Source: Tannerella sp.
GTDB taxonomy: Bacteria > Bacteroidota > Bacteroidia > Bacteroidales > Tannerellaceae
DNA: 9,425 nucleotides
Reading direction: 5' to 3'
Assembly (NCBI GenBank): GCA_031267485.1
Contig: JAIRYY010000309.1
Span: 1-9,425 of the forward strand
In this document: one piece after another, positions 7,131 through 9,425 of the stretch
Layout: each line of letters opens with the position of its first letter
How positions within the stretch are numbered: position 1 is the stretch's first letter
The notes under the pieces: generated by a model
What the model was told of the DNA's origin: nothing
Databases searched by the model: none
Seen by the model: the letters and a program-made list of their open reading frames with translations, nothing else
Position numbers and translations under genes: made by a program

Positions 7131-8990
7131 GGAGGGCGGTTTGGGGAGCGTGCCGCCCTCGTTGTATTTCTGGTTGTTGGGGAGACCCTTGCGGCCGACG
7201 CCTTCGCGCATCAGCGCTTTCAGTTCGTCCAGGTGACGCTGATAGACGCCGCGGGGACTGACGCCGTGCCTGTGGCAGAGCGAGGCGGCCATGCCGACGA
7301 CTTCGCCCAGCATGCCTGTCGTGCGCATCACGCGGATGGTGCCCAGCGCGACGTGCGTCACGCTGATGTTGCGGCCGGCCATGAACAGGTTGTCGACATT
7401 ACGCGAGTAGAGGCAGCGGTAGGGTACGGGATAAGGGTAGATAGGATTGTGCCGGGCGATGGACTTGAACTCCATGCCGGGGAAGTTTGCCGTGTTCTTC
7501 GGGTCGGGATAATGGAGGTCAATCGTCCACGTCGTAGCCGCCGTCCCGTCCTCGTGCACGACATGCTTGCGCAGGTCGTCCTCCTTAAGGATGTAATCGC
7601 CCATCAGACGGCGTGATTCGCGTTTTCCCGCAACGTAGGCCACCCATCCCAGCCGGCGGTTGCGATAAGGATCATTCTCCTTCAGGCCGTTTTTGAGAAA
7701 ACTCCAGTTCGAGTAGACGACCAGCAGCCCGTAGTCGCGTATGCGCTCGAAATCGCTGATCTGGTCGTAGTTCATACCCGTCTCCCACGTCCATTCGCCC
7801 ATCGTCACCTGTTCGCAGTTCTGCGCGTTGAAGTCGACGCCGTAGCTGAAGCGCGGGAACGACGCCGGCCGTCCGGCATCTTCGGAATACCACTGTACGG
7901 ATGCTCCCATCGTCATCCGGTCGGCCTGTTCGGGAGCGGTACTCTCGCCGAACTCGCCGGTCGCCTCGCGTCCCATGCGGTAGTCGGCGCCGGCCAGGAA
8001 ACCGACCGTCCCGTCGCCCGTGCAGTCGGCAAACAGCGGCGCTTCGAACTGCAGCTCGCGTCCCGTCTCAATATGCTGCGCGACGACCGCCGCAATCTTC
8101 CCGCCATCCATCCGCACACCCGTGGCGCGGTAGCAGGCAAAAAGCGTGATGTTCGGTTCGCCTGCGACGGCTTCCGCCTTCCGGTCGTCCTCATAAAAGC
8201 CGGCCGGCTGCGCATTGCCGCCCCGCGACGGCCCCCATTCCTTCTGCAAGTTTCCCAGTTCGGGATACGTCCCCGTCTCTATCCGTCCGCCCAGATGAAC
8301 GCGAATCTCCGAACTGTTGTTGCCGCCCAGCGCCGGGCGGTCGTTCATCAGCGCCACCCGGCATCCCAGCCGTGCGGCGGCAATGGCGGCGCTCATCCCG
8401 GCGATGCCTCCCCCGACAACGACGAAGTCGAACGCGCCCGCCCCGCCGGGAACATCGGGCACATTCAGCGCCCTGCGGCGGAAACGGTCCAGTCCGGCAA
8501 CGTCCGCCGGCGGCGTCTGCCGTTCGTCCGTCGTAAAATAAATAGCGTCGCACCGTCCGTTAAAGCCGGTCATATCCTGTAGCGTGACCACCGTCTGCGG
8601 TTCGCGCAGCGTGACTTTCCCGGCAGCCTGCCACATCCATTCCGTCCCGTCGGCCCCCAGCGGCGAAGCCAGTCGCCGGCCTCCCACGAGCAGGCGGAAC
8701 TTACCCGGCCCCTCGCCGTCGTGCCACGGCGCCGTCCAGTTGAACGTCCGGACGTACACGTAGTAAGTGCCCGCGGCGGGGAGGGTAATGGTCGTGCTCG
8801 CATCCCCGACAGGCACGCCCATGCCGTGCGCCATCAGATAGGGCGACCCCATCAAATCCATAAACTGCTGGTCAACCACCCAGCCTCCCTTGTGCGCAAA
8901 ACTCTCCGCCTCGAGAAAATAATCGGCAGCGGAAACGTGCGCGGCGCACAGCAGAAGTGCGCCCAGTAAAAATGTACATTGTTTTTTCAC
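7122..8990 (-). CDS. Secreted FAD-dependent oxidoreductase with N-terminal jelly-roll-like domain
   Basis: This 622-residue predicted flavoprotein has the marks of the FAD_oxidored family (PF12831), often found in Bacteroidota PULs but largely without known substrates. Residues 1-21 are a Sec-type signal peptide (MKKQCTFLLGALLLCAAHVSA). Residues about 22-155 resemble a carbohydrate-binding or golvesin-C-terminal-like beta-sandwich (YFLEAESFAHKGGW, AAGTYYVYVRTFNW, a final DAIYFTTD). The dinucleotide fold begins at about 188 with GGGIAG (193-198), then ALGGNNSSEIRVHLGG (220-235), DCTGDG (322-327), GKRESRRLMGDY (455-466) and the C-terminal flavin-binding stretch NLFMAGRNISVTHVALGT (534-551). I chose GTG 8990; an in-frame GTG at 9047 would add 19 basic and polar residues ahead of the signal. 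It converges on GH88, so the two are not one operon. A periplasmic sugar oxidoreductase role is inferred only from export and context. Confidence 0.88.
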   Translation of the reverse strand: MKKQCTFLLGALLLCAAHVSAADYFLEAESFAHKGGWVVDQQFMDLMGSPYLMAHGMGVPVGDASTTITLPAAGTYYVYVRTFNWTAPWHDGEGPGKFRLLVGGRRLASPLGADGTEWMWQAAGKVTLREPQTVVTLQDMTGFNGRCDAIYFTTDERQTPPADVAGLDRFRRRALNVPDVPGGAGAFDFVVVGGGIAGMSAAIAAARLGCRVALMNDRPALGGNNSSEIRVHLGGRIETGTYPELGNLQKEWGPSRGGNAQPAGFYEDDRKAEAVAGEPNITLFACYRATGVRMDGGKIAAVVAQHIETGRELQFEAPLFADCTGDGTVGFLAGADYRMGREATGEFGESTAPEQADRMTMGASVQWYSEDAGRPASFPRFSYGVDFNAQNCEQVTMGEWTWETGMNYDQISDFERIRDYGLLVVYSNWSFLKNGLKENDPYRNRRLGWVAYVAGKRESRRLMGDYILKEDDLRKHVVHEDGTAATTWTIDLHYPDPKNTANFPGMEFKSIARHNPIYPYPVPYRCLYSRNVDNLFMAGRNISVTHVALGTIRVMRTTGMLGEVVGMAASLCHRHGVSPRGVYQRHLDELKALMREGVGRKGLPNNQKYNEGGTLPKPPSVN

Positions 8991-9124
8991 GTTATTAATT
9001 GTTTGTTTGTGATGAAATTTATATTGCTTGTATCGTGACTGTTTCACCGGTCACGTCCGTTTCAGTTCTTCCATGCGGCAACCGGCGTCTTTCCCCGAAA
9101 ATGCGACGCCGAGCAGGTATACCG

Positions 9125-9157
9125 GTTGTAATTTATACTTCACGCTGGATATTTTTG
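9125..9157 (+). promoter_or_regulatory. Possible Bacteroidales-type promoter for the right-edge gene
   Basis: TATTTTTG (9150-9157) matches TAnnTTTG exactly, and GTTG (9125-9128), three of four bases of the -33 TTTG, lies 21 bp upstream, about the usual spacing. Transcription would begin near 9164, inside the left arm of the long hairpin, and give a leader of about 160 nt before the ATG at 9322. Such matches also occur by chance in A/T-rich DNA. Confidence 0.35.
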
Positions 9158-9159
9158 TA

Positions 9160-9233
9160 CCCGTCATTGCGAGGAACGAAGCAATCCAGGTTGTCGCCTG
9201 TGCCTGGATTGCTTCCTTCGTCGCAATGACGGG
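9160..9233. repeat. Long imperfect hairpin, dispersed 'SLRGTKQS'-type palindromic repeat
   Basis: Two 31-bp arms (9160-9190 and 9203-9233) are inverted copies differing at two positions, with a 12-bp loop between. The left arm holds CATTGCGAGGAACGAAGCAA, the core of a palindromic intergenic repeat that I recall from many bacterial genomes, including Bacteroidota. It is often mistranslated as 'SLRGTKQS' or 'LPVIATKEAI' peptides, both of which appear here. The element probably has no protein product. Its function, if any, is unknown: transcript stabilisation, termination or a non-autonomous mobile element are all possible. Confidence 0.85.
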
Positions 9234-9271
9234 AAGGGAGGCCGCAATGACGGGGAGGGAGACTGCAATGA
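9222..9271. repeat. Short 21-bp tandem duplication at the hairpin's right end
   Basis: Unit A (9222-9242) and unit B (9243-9263) match at 19 of 21 positions; both contain CGCAATGACGGG and then a purine-rich GGGAG tail. A partial third copy, GCAATGA, follows at 9265-9271. Unit A starts inside the right arm of the hairpin, so the array seems to have grown from the repeat's end. The period equals that of the large array at the left edge, but the unit sequence differs. Confidence 0.8.
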
Positions 9272-9321
9272 ATAGCAATGCACAAAACCATGCCGGGCTC
9301 AGTATAATATTTAAAAAGAAG

Positions 9322-9425
9322 ATGAAAGTGAAGATACCGAACAGAAAAACGATAGGAACAGTATTCATTTGTGTGTTGCTGGCGGTTGCCGCCGGTGCGT
9401 GGGCTGTTGTGTGGAATACAAGAAA
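9322..9425 (+). CDS. N-terminus of an exported or membrane-anchored protein (partial)
   Basis: ATG 9322 opens 34 codons that continue past the right edge. The peptide begins MKVKIPNRKTIG and continues with a hydrophobic core TVFICVLLAVAAGAWAVVW before NTR. A basic start followed by about 19 apolar residues indicates a signal peptide or a signal anchor; no lipobox Cys is positioned for lipidation. The purine-rich AAAAAGAAG directly before the ATG is at most a weak ribosome site. The gene diverges from the oxidoreductase gene across 331 bp. I do not recognise the family from so few residues; position in the PUL suggests another exported enzyme or envelope protein, but that is inference. Confidence 0.6.
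   Translation, partial: MKVKIPNRKTIGTVFICVLLAVAAGAWAVVWNTR

Noticed and set aside
8073..8582. A 169-codon plus-strand frame inside the oxidoreductase gene
   Set aside because: It overlaps the flavin-binding core on the opposite strand, has no recognisable motif and no upstream signals.
8991..9047. A 19-codon N-terminal extension of the oxidoreductase from GTG 9047
   Set aside because: The extension is basic and polar and would bury the signal peptide. GTG 8990 places a standard Sec signal at the N-terminus.
9051..9368. A minus-strand frame of 105 codons rich in hydrophobic residues
   Set aside because: It runs through the palindromic repeat and the 21-bp duplication, producing the familiar LPVIA and ATKEAI peptides. 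It also overlaps the antisense of a better plus-strand start at 9322.

Overview
The window looks like part of a Bacteroidales (phylum Bacteroidota) chromosome, specifically a polysaccharide utilization locus (PUL). The evidence is an adjacent SusC-like TonB-dependent transporter and SusD-like lipoprotein, a GH88-type glycosidase, A/T-rich leaders without Shine-Dalgarno sites, and sequences resembling the Bacteroidales promoter consensus (TAnnTTTG). Genus cannot be decided from the sequence. The DNA is fairly G+C-rich for the group, most obviously in the GH88 and oxidoreductase genes.

Layout from left to right. Positions 1-288 hold a nearly perfect 21-bp tandem array (13 full units plus a partial one) that runs off the left edge. 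Positions 326-565 hold what looks like the C-terminal remnant of a GH2-type glycoside hydrolase (DUF4982-like end), without the rest of its gene. After a short leader come susC (675-3989) and susD (4001-5767), 11 bp apart, closed by a textbook intrinsic terminator (5784-5818). A GH88-family unsaturated glucuronyl hydrolase lipoprotein follows on the same strand (best start 5886, end 7094). Facing it, with only 27 bp between the stop codons, is a minus-strand gene for a secreted FAD-dependent oxidoreductase with an N-terminal jelly-roll-like domain (7122-8990). The 331-bp gap on its right contains a long imperfect hairpin of the dispersed 'SLRGTKQS' type (9160-9233), a short 21-bp tandem duplication (9222-9271) and a possible promoter. 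The window ends inside the first 34 codons of a new plus-strand gene with an N-terminal hydrophobic segment (9322-9425).

How the parts may work together (inference): SusD captures and SusC imports an oligosaccharide at the outer membrane. In the periplasm the GH88 enzyme would remove a 4,5-unsaturated uronic acid left by a polysaccharide lyase. The target is therefore probably a uronic-acid-containing glycan, such as a glycosaminoglycan-like or other lyase-cleaved polymer. The flavoprotein, also predicted to be exported, would act on a sugar or aglycone in the same compartment; its substrate is unknown. No lyase, sulfatase, or PUL regulator (hybrid two-component system, SusR, or ECF sigma/anti-sigma pair) is visible, so the locus presumably extends beyond the window. 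The most unusual elements are the helically phased 21-bp array beside a decayed glycosidase, and the exported flavoprotein with no twin-arginine signal.
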